From NCBI RefSeq assembly GCF_963664965.1, contig NZ_OY761823.1, forward strand, positions 1,498,001-1,562,000: DNA of 64,000 bases. Reading direction: 5' to 3'. This DNA comes from an uncultured Pseudodesulfovibrio sp. (GTDB taxonomy: Bacteria; Desulfobacterota; Desulfovibrionia; Desulfovibrionales; Desulfovibrionaceae). Positions 17,426 through 24,849 of the stretch are shown here, one piece after another. How positions within the stretch are numbered: position 1 is the first letter of the stretch; every line of letters starts with the position of its first letter. A program made the position numbers and the translations under genes. The notes beneath the pieces are model-generated. The model worked only from the letters and a program-made list of their open reading frames with translations. It made no database searches and was not told the origin of the DNA.

Positions 17426-18067
17426 ATGAAACAGTCTCTTCGCCATGCATTTTTTATCCTAGCTCTCGGCCTTCTGCTGTCCGGTTGTGCGGCCTATCCT
17501 GCCGTACAGGTGGCTGGCGGTGCCATGACCGGATATGACGCTGCCATGCTGGCTGACGAATACCTGCCGCGGAACAGCGTGAAGGGCGGGGAGTTGTGCG
17601 GCAATACGGACAGGATGCTTGAGCGGCGGTTGCGTGAACGGCTCAAACTCAATAGTCTGGGCGCGGTTTCCGCCCATGTCATCGGACGCAAGGCATACCT
17701 TGTCGGGCAGCTGTCAGACCGCAACCGGGCCAAATACGCCGTGGATACGGCCCTCACCGTGCAGGGGCTCAAGACCGTCACCGTCAAATTCTACCCGAAA
17801 TCGGATTATCGCGTTGCCCGCAACGACACGCTCCTTCTGCGGAAGTTGACTCGCCGTCTTGGTGAAACGCCGCGTCTCAAGGATATCGACCTGCGTGTCG
17901 AGGTCATCAGCGCCAACGCCATTCTCATCGGCAAGGCCGGAAACTATGACCAGAAAACCGCCGCCGTGGCCATCGCTTCCGAAGTCGGCGGCGTGCGCGA
18001 GGTCGTGGATTACATCACGGTTGCTCCCGCTCCCGAGGCAGACGGCGAGAAAGTCGCCCGGAAGTAG
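17426..18067 (+). CDS. BON-domain lipoprotein
   Basis: A 213-residue lipoprotein with the lipobox LLSGC and two BON-like domains (about 60-130 and 133-200; the first has SAHVIGRKAYLVGQLSDR and the second VEVISANAILIGKAG). BON proteins bind phospholipid and stabilise the outer membrane, like OsmY or DolP. GAGG lies 6 nt before ATG 17426; a GTG directly before it is an alternative start. It ends in a strong terminator and converges on the Gfo/Idh/MocA gene. Confidence 0.85.
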   Translation: MKQSLRHAFFILALGLLLSGCAAYPAVQVAGGAMTGYDAAMLADEYLPRNSVKGGELCGNTDRMLERRLRERLKLNSLGAVSAHVIGRKAYLVGQLSDRNRAKYAVDTALTVQGLKTVTVKFYPKSDYRVARNDTLLLRKLTRRLGETPRLKDIDLRVEVISANAILIGKAGNYDQKTAAVAIASEVGGVREVVDYITVAPAPEADGEKVARK

Positions 18068-18100
18068 GGCGCGGCAGACGGTCCATCATTTCATATGAAG

Positions 18101-18136
18101 ACGGCCCCGGCTCATTGCTGAGTCGGGGCCGTTTTT
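18101..18136 (+). terminator. terminator of the BON lipoprotein gene
   Basis: A 14-bp stem ACGGCCCCGGCTCA / TGAGTCGGGGCCGT (one G-T pair) with a TTGC tetraloop and TTTTT tail, in a convergent intergenic gap. Confidence 0.9.
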
Positions 18137-18155
18137 CTGTATCTGTCTGGTGCGT

Positions 18156-19076
18156 CTACTTGGCGCATTCGAAGATGCGGTCAAATGCCTTGAGCACCTC
18201 AAGACCGTCCCTGCCGGTGATGGGCACTTCGGTCTTGTTGCGAAGGGCGGCAAGGAACTGGGTGAGTTCTTCCTTGACGGGTTCGCGGAACATGAGGGGC
18301 CATTCGCGCACGGAGTAGCTCTTCTCATAGGTGGAGAAGGCCGAGTATTCCTTGACTTCCTGCGTAATCAGGTTGGCCTGGATGTACTTGGATTCGCAGG
18401 CCACGTTGATCTTGCGGCCTTTGTACGGGGTGACCCAGTTGGTGCTGATGTTGGCGAGCACGCCGTTTTCCATCTCCGCGGTGATGAGGGCGCTGTCCTC
18501 ATGTTTGCCGAGGGAAGTGGAGGAAACCGCGTAGAGCGACTTGAATTCCGAACCAGTCAGGTAACGGATGAGATCGATGTCATGGGAGCCGAGGTCCTTG
18601 ATGACGCCCACGTCCTGAATGCGCGGCGGATACGGGCCGACACGTTCGATCTGGATGGAGATCACATCGTCGCCGATGAGTTCCTTGACGCGCTCCACGG
18701 CCGGGTTGAACCGCTCCACATGGCCGACCATCAGGGCCACGCCCATTGCTTCGGCCTTCTTGACCAGCTCCTCGCCTTCAACTGCGGTGGAGGCCAGTGG
18801 CTTCTCGATGATCAGGTTGATTTTCTTTTCAATGATCTTGAGACCGGTCTCATGGTGCAGGCTGGTCGGCACGCAGACGCTCATGGCGTCCAGATCATGC
18901 TCCAACAGTTCTTCAAGAGAAGCATATGCCTTCACGCCGAACTGTTCCGTGACTTCTTCACGGGCCTTGGGGTCCACGTCCACGACGCCGACCACTTCCA
19001 CATCTGCCATCTCAGTATAGTTGCGTAGATGGACACGGCCCATCCAGCCCAAACCGACGACTCCGACTTTTATCAT
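18156..19076 (-). CDS. Gfo/Idh/MocA-family NAD(P) oxidoreductase
   Basis: A 306-residue protein with an N-terminal Rossmann fold (KVGVVGLGWMGRVHLRNY), the family motif IIEKPLAS (catalytic lysine of EKP) and a C-terminal GFO-IDH-MocA domain. These enzymes oxidise or reduce sugar hydroxyls. The gene is divergent from lpxB, 129 bp apart. In some bacteria a member of this family (GnnA) oxidises UDP-GlcNAc at C3 to make the diamino sugar of lipid A and is encoded beside lpxA/lpxB, so that role is a reasonable guess; the GnnB aminotransferase is not in view. GAGG precedes ATG 19076. Confidence 0.85.
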   Translation of the reverse strand: MIKVGVVGLGWMGRVHLRNYTEMADVEVVGVVDVDPKAREEVTEQFGVKAYASLEELLEHDLDAMSVCVPTSLHHETGLKIIEKKINLIIEKPLASTAVEGEELVKKAEAMGVALMVGHVERFNPAVERVKELIGDDVISIQIERVGPYPPRIQDVGVIKDLGSHDIDLIRYLTGSEFKSLYAVSSTSLGKHEDSALITAEMENGVLANISTNWVTPYKGRKINVACESKYIQANLITQEVKEYSAFSTYEKSYSVREWPLMFREPVKEELTQFLAALRNKTEVPITGRDGLEVLKAFDRIFECAK

Positions 19077-19205
19077 TATGTCATCCTCGCTTGAATGTTT
19101 CTTTCGCGTGAGCCTTTCTACGCACTTCCTGTGTGTTGTGCAACTTCGGCGGCGCATTTTGACTCACGGCTTGCGGGCGTACCCTACATGCGGTACCAAC
19201 TACCC

Positions 19206-20345
19206 ATGCAAAAAGGAAATTCATACGGCCCGATCTGGCTTAATGTCGGCGAAGCATCCGGCGACCTGCACGGTGCCGAACTCATGAAGAGTCTCAAGGA
19301 AGTCCATCCTGATGTCGAGTTCACCGGCATGGGCGGCTCGGCCATGGAAGCCGAGGGCATGGACGTGCGCTATTCCATGAAGCTCATTTCACTGGTGGGC
19401 ATCACGGAGATACTCGGCGGGCTGCCGCGTATCCTGCGGCTTTTGGGGCAGATCAAGCGGACTCTTGCGGAAGTGCGGCCCCGTGCCATCATTCTCATCG
19501 ATTGCCCGGAATTCAATTTCCGTGTTGCCAAGATCGCCAGGAAACTCGGCATCCCGGTCTATTACTATATTTCACCGCAGATATGGGCGTGGCGCTCAGG
19601 GCGTGCCAATTTCCTGCGGGAACATGTCCGCAAGGTCATCTGCATCCTGCCGTTCGAAAAGGCGTTTTACGAAAAGTACGGCATGGAGGTCGAGTATGTC
19701 GGCCATCCGCTCATGGACGTGCTGCCGTTCGAGGAGTTGGACAAAATCCCGGTGCAGGAAAACCGCATCGGCCTGTTGCCCGGTAGTCGCGGCAAGGAAG
19801 TGTCTTCGCTCCTGCCCGAGTTCGCCGGTGCGGCCCGTATCCTCCAGAAGACGCACCCGGACCTGCATTATGTGATCGTCCGCGCACCGGGCATGGAAAA
19901 GGAGCGGCTGCTTTCGCTCTGGCCCGAAGATATTCCCGTGGAGATCGTGGAGCCTGCCGACCGGTATGCCGTGTTCCGTTCCTGTAAATTCATCATGGCT
20001 GCGAGCGGCACGGTGACGCTTGAAACCGCGCTCATCGGCACTCCTGTGCTGGTGGCGTATCAGGTTTCGGCCATCAGCATGCTGGTTGCCAAGGCATTGG
20101 TGAAGGTCGATTTCTGTTCCCTGCCGAACCTCATCATGGACCGGGAAGTCTACCCCGAGTTCCTTCAGGAAAAGGCGCAGGCCGACGTGCTCGCCCATGC
20201 CGCCGGAAAGTGGCTCGACGACGCGGACGCCTATGCCGGAGTGAAACGGGAACTGATCGAACTCCGTTCCATGGTCGGCAATCCCGGTGCAGCACTGCGC
20301 GCAGCCAAGATCATCATTGAGGATTTGATCGAGCTTGGGATGTAG
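19206..20345 (+). CDS. lpxB: lipid-A-disaccharide synthase
   Basis: LpxB joins UDP-2,3-diacylglucosamine and 2,3-diacylglucosamine 1-phosphate to give lipid A disaccharide at the inner membrane. The 379-residue protein has the diagnostic N-terminus WLNVGEASGDLHGAELM, then YYYISPQIWAWRSGR, VGHPLMD, LLPGSRGKEV and the donor-site ASGTVTLETALIGTPVLVAY. ATG 19206 is chosen because it places GEASGD at the usual distance; ATG 19188 is an alternative. It stands alone here, away from lpxD, fabZ and lpxA. Confidence 0.95.
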   Translation: MQKGNSYGPIWLNVGEASGDLHGAELMKSLKEVHPDVEFTGMGGSAMEAEGMDVRYSMKLISLVGITEILGGLPRILRLLGQIKRTLAEVRPRAIILIDCPEFNFRVAKIARKLGIPVYYYISPQIWAWRSGRANFLREHVRKVICILPFEKAFYEKYGMEVEYVGHPLMDVLPFEELDKIPVQENRIGLLPGSRGKEVSSLLPEFAGAARILQKTHPDLHYVIVRAPGMEKERLLSLWPEDIPVEIVEPADRYAVFRSCKFIMAASGTVTLETALIGTPVLVAYQVSAISMLVAKALVKVDFCSLPNLIMDREVYPEFLQEKAQADVLAHAAGKWLDDADAYAGVKRELIELRSMVGNPGAALRAAKIIIEDLIELGM

Positions 20346-20370
20346 GGCGGGGAACTTCTCTGAAAGTTAA

Positions 20371-20402
20371 AAGCCGGAAGCCAGTTGCTGGTTTCCGGCT
20401 TT
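20371..20402. terminator. bidirectional terminator between lpxB and the NikL-like gene
   Basis: AAGCCGGAAGCCAG-TTG-CTGGTTTCCGGCTT is a 14-bp stem with one mismatch, flanked by T-rich sequence on the + side and by four T residues on the - side, between convergent genes. Confidence 0.8.
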
Positions 20403-20437
20403 ATATTGTTGAAGGGAATAAGTGTTCCCGTCTCGGG

Positions 20438-20920
20438 TCAGGAGGTGGACTCCTTTTTGAGCGCGGACCGTTTCCGTATGTAAAGCCCCAACAGGCCGAC
20501 ATTCAGGAAAAGGCTCACGCCCAGACCGGCCTTGAGGCTTTTGGGAACGGTCTCCATGGTCGTGTGTTGAGCCGATGCAATTCCGGACTCATCCACGTCG
20601 ACATTGAATCTGACTTTGTGACCCAGACCGGCGTCAGCCTCCACTCTCCATTTCCCCGGAGTGTCGGGGAGAAATACGAAGCGGCCCAAGGCATCGGTCC
20701 GTCCGTTTTGAAATTCCACGTCATTCTTTTCCGGGCTGTATACAAGGACTTCGGCATATGCTGCCGGGTCTCCGGTGGAAAACCGGACTTCAAATCCGAC
20801 ACCGTGCGACGAGTCCAGAATATCGTATGCCACGCCATGTGCTGCTGATTCCGTGTTTGCAACAAGGAATACCAAGAGGCAAAGGCACAGGCAGCCGAGC
20901 CGTTTTTGTATCTGTTTCAT
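20438..20920 (-). CDS. NikL-like nickel-transport accessory protein
   Basis: A 160-residue exported protein: signal peptide, then mature AHGVAYDILDSSHGVGFEVRF, a beta-sandwich with the block LVYSPEKNDVEFQNGRTDA and GRFVFLPDTPGKWRVEAD, and one C-terminal membrane helix. This resembles NikL/CbiL-type extra components of nickel ECF transporters in deltaproteobacteria, whose exposed N-terminal histidine may bind metal. The transporter core genes (nikM, nikQ, nikO) are not nearby. It lies downstream of a NikK-like gene with a 150-bp gap, probably one operon. No strong ribosome binding site is seen before either possible start (20920 or 20938). Confidence 0.65.
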   Translation of the reverse strand: MKQIQKRLGCLCLCLLVFLVANTESAAHGVAYDILDSSHGVGFEVRFSTGDPAAYAEVLVYSPEKNDVEFQNGRTDALGRFVFLPDTPGKWRVEADAGLGHKVRFNVDVDESGIASAQHTTMETVPKSLKAGLGVSLFLNVGLLGLYIRKRSALKKESTS

Positions 20921-21070
20921 ATCCGACCATATCTGCATAACTGAAAGATTCTTTACAAAACGCGGCCTTGTCAGCCCCGTTTATCCGCAGCAAATCGGTG
21001 AAGCCTTATTCTGTCAACCGGAGACATTCACCGACTTGCCGGGATATTCCCCAAAGGGACGTTTGTTTTT

Positions 21071-21847
21071 TTACTGTACCTTGAAAATCAGCACGGCGCG
21101 GAGCACATGCTTGTCATAATCCGCGGTCGGCTTGTCCACGACATGTTGGACACGCACCATCCATGTGCCGGGATGGGAAATCTTCACCTTTGCCATGCCG
21201 TTGCCGTATGGTTCACTCATGTACGCCCAAGTGTTGGGGGTCATGGAAAACCCGTCGTAGGTGGCGGTGACGTTTTCCGGGGTTGCCGGTTTGCCGTCAA
21301 ACAGCACCTTGAAGGTCAGTTCGTCACCGGTTCTGGCCTGTGTCGGGTCGGTCATGGGAACGATTTCGAGGCGATGGCCGAGTACTGTTTTCCAGCCGTC
21401 GTCGGCTTTGCCCACTGTGAGCAGGGTCTTGCAGAATTTTTCGTATTTACCGCTGGAGATCACGCCTTTCAGTCCTTTCTTGGAAGCCTGTTTCCAGCCG
21501 GAAGTGGTCTGTGTCCAGATGACGCCTTTGCGATGGCCTGCAACAATTGCCATTCCCTCTTTGGTGGGTGTGATACGGCCGTCCAAGGTCATGAGCGGTT
21601 CGTTGGGGGTCAGTTTCACGGCTTCCTTCTTGCCGTCCTGAACAAGTCCGACTTCCACGGACTCGATGGGCTCCATCTCCTCACTGATCATGAAAACGTG
21701 AGCGGAAACCACGCTGAAGGGGATCACGGCATCTTTTTCAGCAGTCAACTGCACCGGTTTGACAATAAATTCATGGGCCGTGGCTGCCGATGCGGCAACC
21801 AGCAAGGCGCAAAGCGCCACAACGCAACTGAGAATTCGATTTTTCAT
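21071..21847 (-). CDS. NikK-like periplasmic nickel accessory protein (DUF4198)
   Basis: A 258-residue exported protein with a signal peptide ending ATAHEF, so the mature form starts with a histidine, and DUF4198 features: HEFIVKP, PFSVVSAHVFM, and a late YDGFSM...YGNGMAKVKISHPGTWMV segment (written here in parts). DUF4198 proteins (NikK/NikM-associated) are thought to bind nickel in the periplasm for ECF-type uptake, needed by this group for [NiFe] hydrogenase. AGGTTGAT gives a ribosome binding site before ATG 21847. A possible NikR-type operator lies about 95 bp upstream. Confidence 0.7.
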   Translation of the reverse strand: MKNRILSCVVALCALLVAASAATAHEFIVKPVQLTAEKDAVIPFSVVSAHVFMISEEMEPIESVEVGLVQDGKKEAVKLTPNEPLMTLDGRITPTKEGMAIVAGHRKGVIWTQTTSGWKQASKKGLKGVISSGKYEKFCKTLLTVGKADDGWKTVLGHRLEIVPMTDPTQARTGDELTFKVLFDGKPATPENVTATYDGFSMTPNTWAYMSEPYGNGMAKVKISHPGTWMVRVQHVVDKPTADYDKHVLRAVLIFKVQ

Positions 21848-21939
21848 ATCAACCTCCGAATGATTTGGTTTCTTGTGTGCTATCTTTTAAGAAAAAGTAT
21901 GTCAATACGGCATTTTAAATTATTATTTTAATACAGATA

Positions 21940-21966
21940 GTGTGTTTAAAGCGGTTTTAATAACAC
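21940..21966. promoter_or_regulatory. possible NikR-type operator
   Basis: GTGTGTT-N13-ATAACAC resembles the nickel repressor NikR signature of Desulfovibrionales as I recall it (GTGTTAC-N13/14-GTAACAC): the right half matches 6 of 7 positions, the left half 4 of 7. On the - strand, AT-rich TTAAAATAATAA follows and TTGACA lies further down. The site is upstream of the NikK-like gene. Confidence 0.3.
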
Positions 21967-22024
21967 TCTAGGCGAAGTGATCGTAAGGCTTCCCGAATTT
22001 GACGGCATGAATAGTTTGTTCACT

Positions 22025-22040
22025 TGGCACGCCTCATGCT
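22025..22040 (+). promoter_or_regulatory. sigma-54 promoter for the 22094 gene
   Basis: TGGCACG-CCTC-ATGCT, with GG (22026-22027) and GC (22038-22039) 10 nt apart, is an almost perfect sigma-54 element. The predicted start near 22051 gives a 43-nt leader. Confidence 0.7.
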
Positions 22041-22093
22041 TTCGTCTTCGGGTAGGAATTTTCTGCCCAACATACAAAAACGGAAGCAGCATC

Positions 22094-22702
22094 ATGGCGA
22101 CACAATCCATTGGTTCATTCTCTTACAGCGGAGCAAGCTCCCTGCTGAACATGTCCGGTCAGAACGGGACGCAGCAGGCGGGCAAGGTGAGTCCTTTTCA
22201 GGCCGGGAAAAATCTGCGGTCACAGATTCGTGCCCAGATCGACGACCTGCTTAAGGATGTCCCCAAAGGGACTGACGGCAAGCTGTCGTTTAAGGATATC
22301 GACGATTACCGTGAAAAGCTGGGCAAGGAATGGGATGAATCCGTCAAGGCCGATCTCGAGAAGCTCGGCGTGGACGTGGAAAAGGAATTTCCGCTCAGTT
22401 GGGATACGAAAACCGGCAAGCTGACCGTTAGCAAAGAGCATCCCGACAAGGAAGTTATCGACAAGTATTTCGAGTCCAACCCGGAAAAGGTTGAAGAATT
22501 CCAGAAGATAGTGCAGCTCGGCAAGATGACCCGCACGCACGAGCAGAAGCTGACGCCGCAGCAGTTGCAGAAGAGCATTCAGCAGGAATCTGTCGCGTGG
22601 TGGTACGAGGACAATTCCGACCCGACGTCATGGTTTCAGGGCGGCGGTCGGCTCATGAGCAACACGCAGGCGGCATATTCCGGACTGAATCTCAAGGTTT
22701 AG
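22094..22702 (+). CDS. unknown conserved family, sigma-54-linked paralogue 2
   Basis: A 202-residue protein with no family I recognise, paralogous to the product of 6403-7023. Shared features: a disordered N-terminus (MATQSIGSFSYSG here), a basic helix RSQIRAQIDDLLKDV, a charged middle with EHPDKEVIDKYFESNPEKVE, LGKMTRTHEQKLT, a WWYEDN tryptophan pair and the C-terminal tail AAYSGLNLKV. It is cytoplasmic by prediction (no signal or TM helix), though the short terminal tail could be a recognition signal for a secretion or assembly partner. GGAAG lies before ATG 22094, and the paralogue's start confirms this choice. Confidence 0.8.
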   Translation: MATQSIGSFSYSGASSLLNMSGQNGTQQAGKVSPFQAGKNLRSQIRAQIDDLLKDVPKGTDGKLSFKDIDDYREKLGKEWDESVKADLEKLGVDVEKEFPLSWDTKTGKLTVSKEHPDKEVIDKYFESNPEKVEEFQKIVQLGKMTRTHEQKLTPQQLQKSIQQESVAWWYEDNSDPTSWFQGGGRLMSNTQAAYSGLNLKV

Positions 22703-22748
22703 CCACCAACAGAAAGACGCCGTCTGCTTCGCTGTTTCAAAAAAGTTC

Positions 22749-22787
22749 ACCCCTCGCGTACAGGATGTATGCGAGGGGTTGATTTTT
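22749..22787. terminator. bidirectional terminator, 22094 gene and aminotransferase
   Basis: ACCCCTCGCGTACA-GGA-TGTATGCGAGGGGT is a 14-bp stem (one G-T pair) followed by TTTTT on the + strand and by TTTTTT on the - strand (22740-22745), between convergent genes. Confidence 0.85.
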
Positions 22788-22813
22788 GTGGTGTGTTGTT
22801 TTGAGTAGTGAGC

Positions 22814-23989
22814 TTACATTCGTTCCCGCACGTAGGCTTCCAAACGGTCCATGCCCTCGCGGATGTTCTCGATGGAGTTGGCGTAGGAAAGGCGGATGTA
22901 TCCTTCGGCTCCTTCGCCGAAGTCGATACCGGGGGTGACGCCGATCTTGGCCTTCTCCAGAATGTCATAGGCGAGCTTCAGCGATGACCCGCCGAATCGT
23001 TCGGCAAGCGGCCGCATGTTGACGAGTACGTAAAACGCGCCGGTCGGGTCATGTTTGATGTTGAATCCCATGCCCTTGAGGCGGTCGAGTATGTAGATGC
23101 GCCGCTCATTGTAGGTTTCCTTCATTCGCGCGACGTCGTTTCCGGCTTCCCTGAGCGCGGCAACGCCGCCCCATTGGGCCATGGCGTTGGCCGAGATGAA
23201 GAAGTTCTGGCACATGATCTGAAGCGTACGCATGAACTCGGGCGGGGCGATGATGTAGCCCAGCCGCCAGCCTGTCATGGCGTAGAGTTTGGAAAATCCG
23301 TTGAGCACGAAAGCCCGGTCCGTGAATTCGAGAATGGAATGTTCCTGCTCTCCGTAAACAAGGCCGTGGTAGATTTCATCCGAGATGATCCAGATGCCTT
23401 TTTCCTCGGCAAGGTCGGCGATGGCCTGCATTCGTTCGGGCGATAGCAGGGTTCCGGTGGGGTTGGCCGGGGAGTTGATGAGGATGGCCTTGACCTCGGG
23501 GTTGGCATCAAGCGTTTCACGGATGGCGGCGACGCGGTACTGGAACGAGTCCTCTTCGCTGACCGTGACCTTGACCGGTTCGGCCCCGGCAAAGGTGATG
23601 AAATTGTCGTAGCAGGCGTAACACGGGTCCGACGTGATCACTTTGTCGCCCGGATTGAACAGGGCGGAAAAGAGCGCAAGCATGGCCGGACTGGTCCCCT
23701 GCGTAACCACAATATTGACCGGGTCCACTTCCACGCCGTAGTTCTTTTTGTAGTCTTCGGTGATGGCTTCGCGCAGTTCGATGATGCCGAGCGAGTGTGT
23801 ATAGTGCGTGTGCCCGTTTTCAAGGGCGCGGCAGGATGCCTTCCGGATGCATTCCGGTGTGTCGAAATCCGGTTCGCCTATTTCCAGATGGATGACGGAT
23901 TCACCGGCCCTCTCCATGGCCTGTGCGGTCTCCAGTATTTCCATGACCAGAAACGGGGTCATGTCATTGCAGCGTTTTGAAATGCTCAT
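22814..23989 (-). CDS. class I/II pyridoxal-phosphate aminotransferase
   Basis: A 391-residue AspC/AlaA-type aminotransferase: LEIGEPDFDTP, VVTQGTSPAM, NSPANPTGT, SDEIYHGLVYG, and the PLP lysine in NGFSKLYAMTGWRLGY (SKxxxMTGWRxG). It transfers amino groups between an amino acid and 2-oxoglutarate or pyruvate; the substrate is not fixed by these motifs. GGGAG is close to ATG 23989, deciding this start over an upstream in-frame one at 24091 that would run into the FKBP terminator. It appears monocistronic between terminators. Confidence 0.88.
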   Translation of the reverse strand: MSISKRCNDMTPFLVMEILETAQAMERAGESVIHLEIGEPDFDTPECIRKASCRALENGHTHYTHSLGIIELREAITEDYKKNYGVEVDPVNIVVTQGTSPAMLALFSALFNPGDKVITSDPCYACYDNFITFAGAEPVKVTVSEEDSFQYRVAAIRETLDANPEVKAILINSPANPTGTLLSPERMQAIADLAEEKGIWIISDEIYHGLVYGEQEHSILEFTDRAFVLNGFSKLYAMTGWRLGYIIAPPEFMRTLQIMCQNFFISANAMAQWGGVAALREAGNDVARMKETYNERRIYILDRLKGMGFNIKHDPTGAFYVLVNMRPLAERFGGSSLKLAYDILEKAKIGVTPGIDFGEGAEGYIRLSYANSIENIREGMDRLEAYVRERM

Positions 23990-24022
23990 CTCTCTCCCTT
24001 GATGTGCATGAGGTGCCGTATG

Positions 24023-24066
24023 AAAAAAACTCCCGCTCCCCGCCAGTGTCGGCAAAGAGCGGGAGT
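24023..24066 (-). terminator. terminator of the FKBP gene
   Basis: CTCCCGCTC / GAGCGGGAG stem (24030-24038, 24057-24065) with seven A residues at 24023-24029, giving a T7 tail on the - strand. Confidence 0.85.
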
Positions 24067-24095
24067 TGTAAGTCAATGAATCAATCGTCAATCAA

Positions 24096-24524
24096 TTAAG
24101 CAAGTTCGACGACCTTGATGTCAAAGATGAGGGTCTGGCCTGCAAGCGGGTGGTTGCCGTCGAGGGTGACCATTTCGTCGTCGAATGCGGTGACGCGGAC
24201 GTAGGCGGGGCTGCCGTCTTCGGTGCGGATTTCGAGCATGATGCCTTCTTCCAGTTCCACGTTCGGGGGCAGCTGTTCCTTGCGGACCTGGAACACGAGC
24301 TGATCGTTGGGGTCGCCGTAGCCTTCTGCCGGCGGAATCTCGACGGTGACGGAATCGCCGACGGATTTGCCGATGACGGCCTTTTCAAAACCGGCGATGA
24401 CCATGCCTTCGCCCAGCTTGAACTCCAACGGATCGCGGCCTTCGCTTGAATCGAACTGGCTGCCGTCTTCCTTGAGGGTGCCGGTGTAGTGAACTTTAAC
24501 AGTGCTGCCTTTCTGAGCTGTCAT
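24096..24524 (-). CDS. FKBP-type peptidyl-prolyl isomerase, SlyD-like
   Basis: A 142-residue cytoplasmic SlyD/FkpB-like isomerase: VKVHYTGTLKEDGSQFDSS, GEGMVIAGFEKAVIGK and PPAEGYGDPND, then an insert-in-flap domain (about 70-125) and a closing strand QTLIFDIKVVEL. It catalyses cis-trans isomerisation of prolyl bonds and has chaperone activity; the His-rich C-terminal tail of E. coli SlyD, used in nickel handling, is missing. AAGGAG is 5 nt before ATG 24524. A 110-bp GC-rich palindromic element occupies the region just upstream of that site. Confidence 0.88.
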   Translation of the reverse strand: MTAQKGSTVKVHYTGTLKEDGSQFDSSEGRDPLEFKLGEGMVIAGFEKAVIGKSVGDSVTVEIPPAEGYGDPNDQLVFQVRKEQLPPNVELEEGIMLEIRTEDGSPAYVRVTAFDDEMVTLDGNHPLAGQTLIFDIKVVELA

Positions 24525-24849
24525 AATGACTCCTTGTTTTGCGTGCCTCCGGCGGCCAAAGGAAGAGGGGAAGGGAAAACCCCCTTGAAAGCGGGGTTTT
24601 CCCTTCCCCCCTTCCTCTGGACTCCATCCCCCTATCCTTTTCCCCGTAACTTTTTGGTGCACATTCGCGTGGTTATGTGCGGGGTGGGAAGGGTGTGCTG
24701 TCGATGAGAGACAGCGGGTGAGGCTGGTTAGTTGTTTTGTTTCGTATCGCGTATTGCGATTTATTACAAAATATTTTGGGGAAGCATGCCTCTGGGGCCG
24801 CTTCGGGAAGTCCGGGGGAAACGCCTGTTCGGGTTTCCCCCGGAAATAT
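24525..24849. other. gene-free stretch with two strong hairpins
   Basis: No gene is supported between fkbp and trpS. The part next to fkbp is the long palindromic element (24541-24657). Next to trpS, TCCGGGGGAAAC / GTTTCCCCCGGA (24811-24822, 24833-24844) forms a 12-bp hairpin just past the trpS stop but lacks a T tract on either strand. Between them is unremarkable sequence that could hold the fkbp promoter. Confidence 0.6.
24541..24657. repeat. long GC-rich palindromic extragenic element
   Basis: AAGGGAAAACCCC (24571 region) pairs with GGGGTTTTCCCTT around a 9-nt loop, and outside it AGGAAGAGGGG pairs with CCCCCCTTCCT. The flanks (CCTCCGGCGGCC on one side, CCCCGTAACTTTTTGG on the other) resemble a dispersed intergenic element that I recall from Desulfovibrio genomes; this could not be checked. 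It sits in the leader of the FKBP gene, ending 8 nt from its ribosome binding site. Confidence 0.6.
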
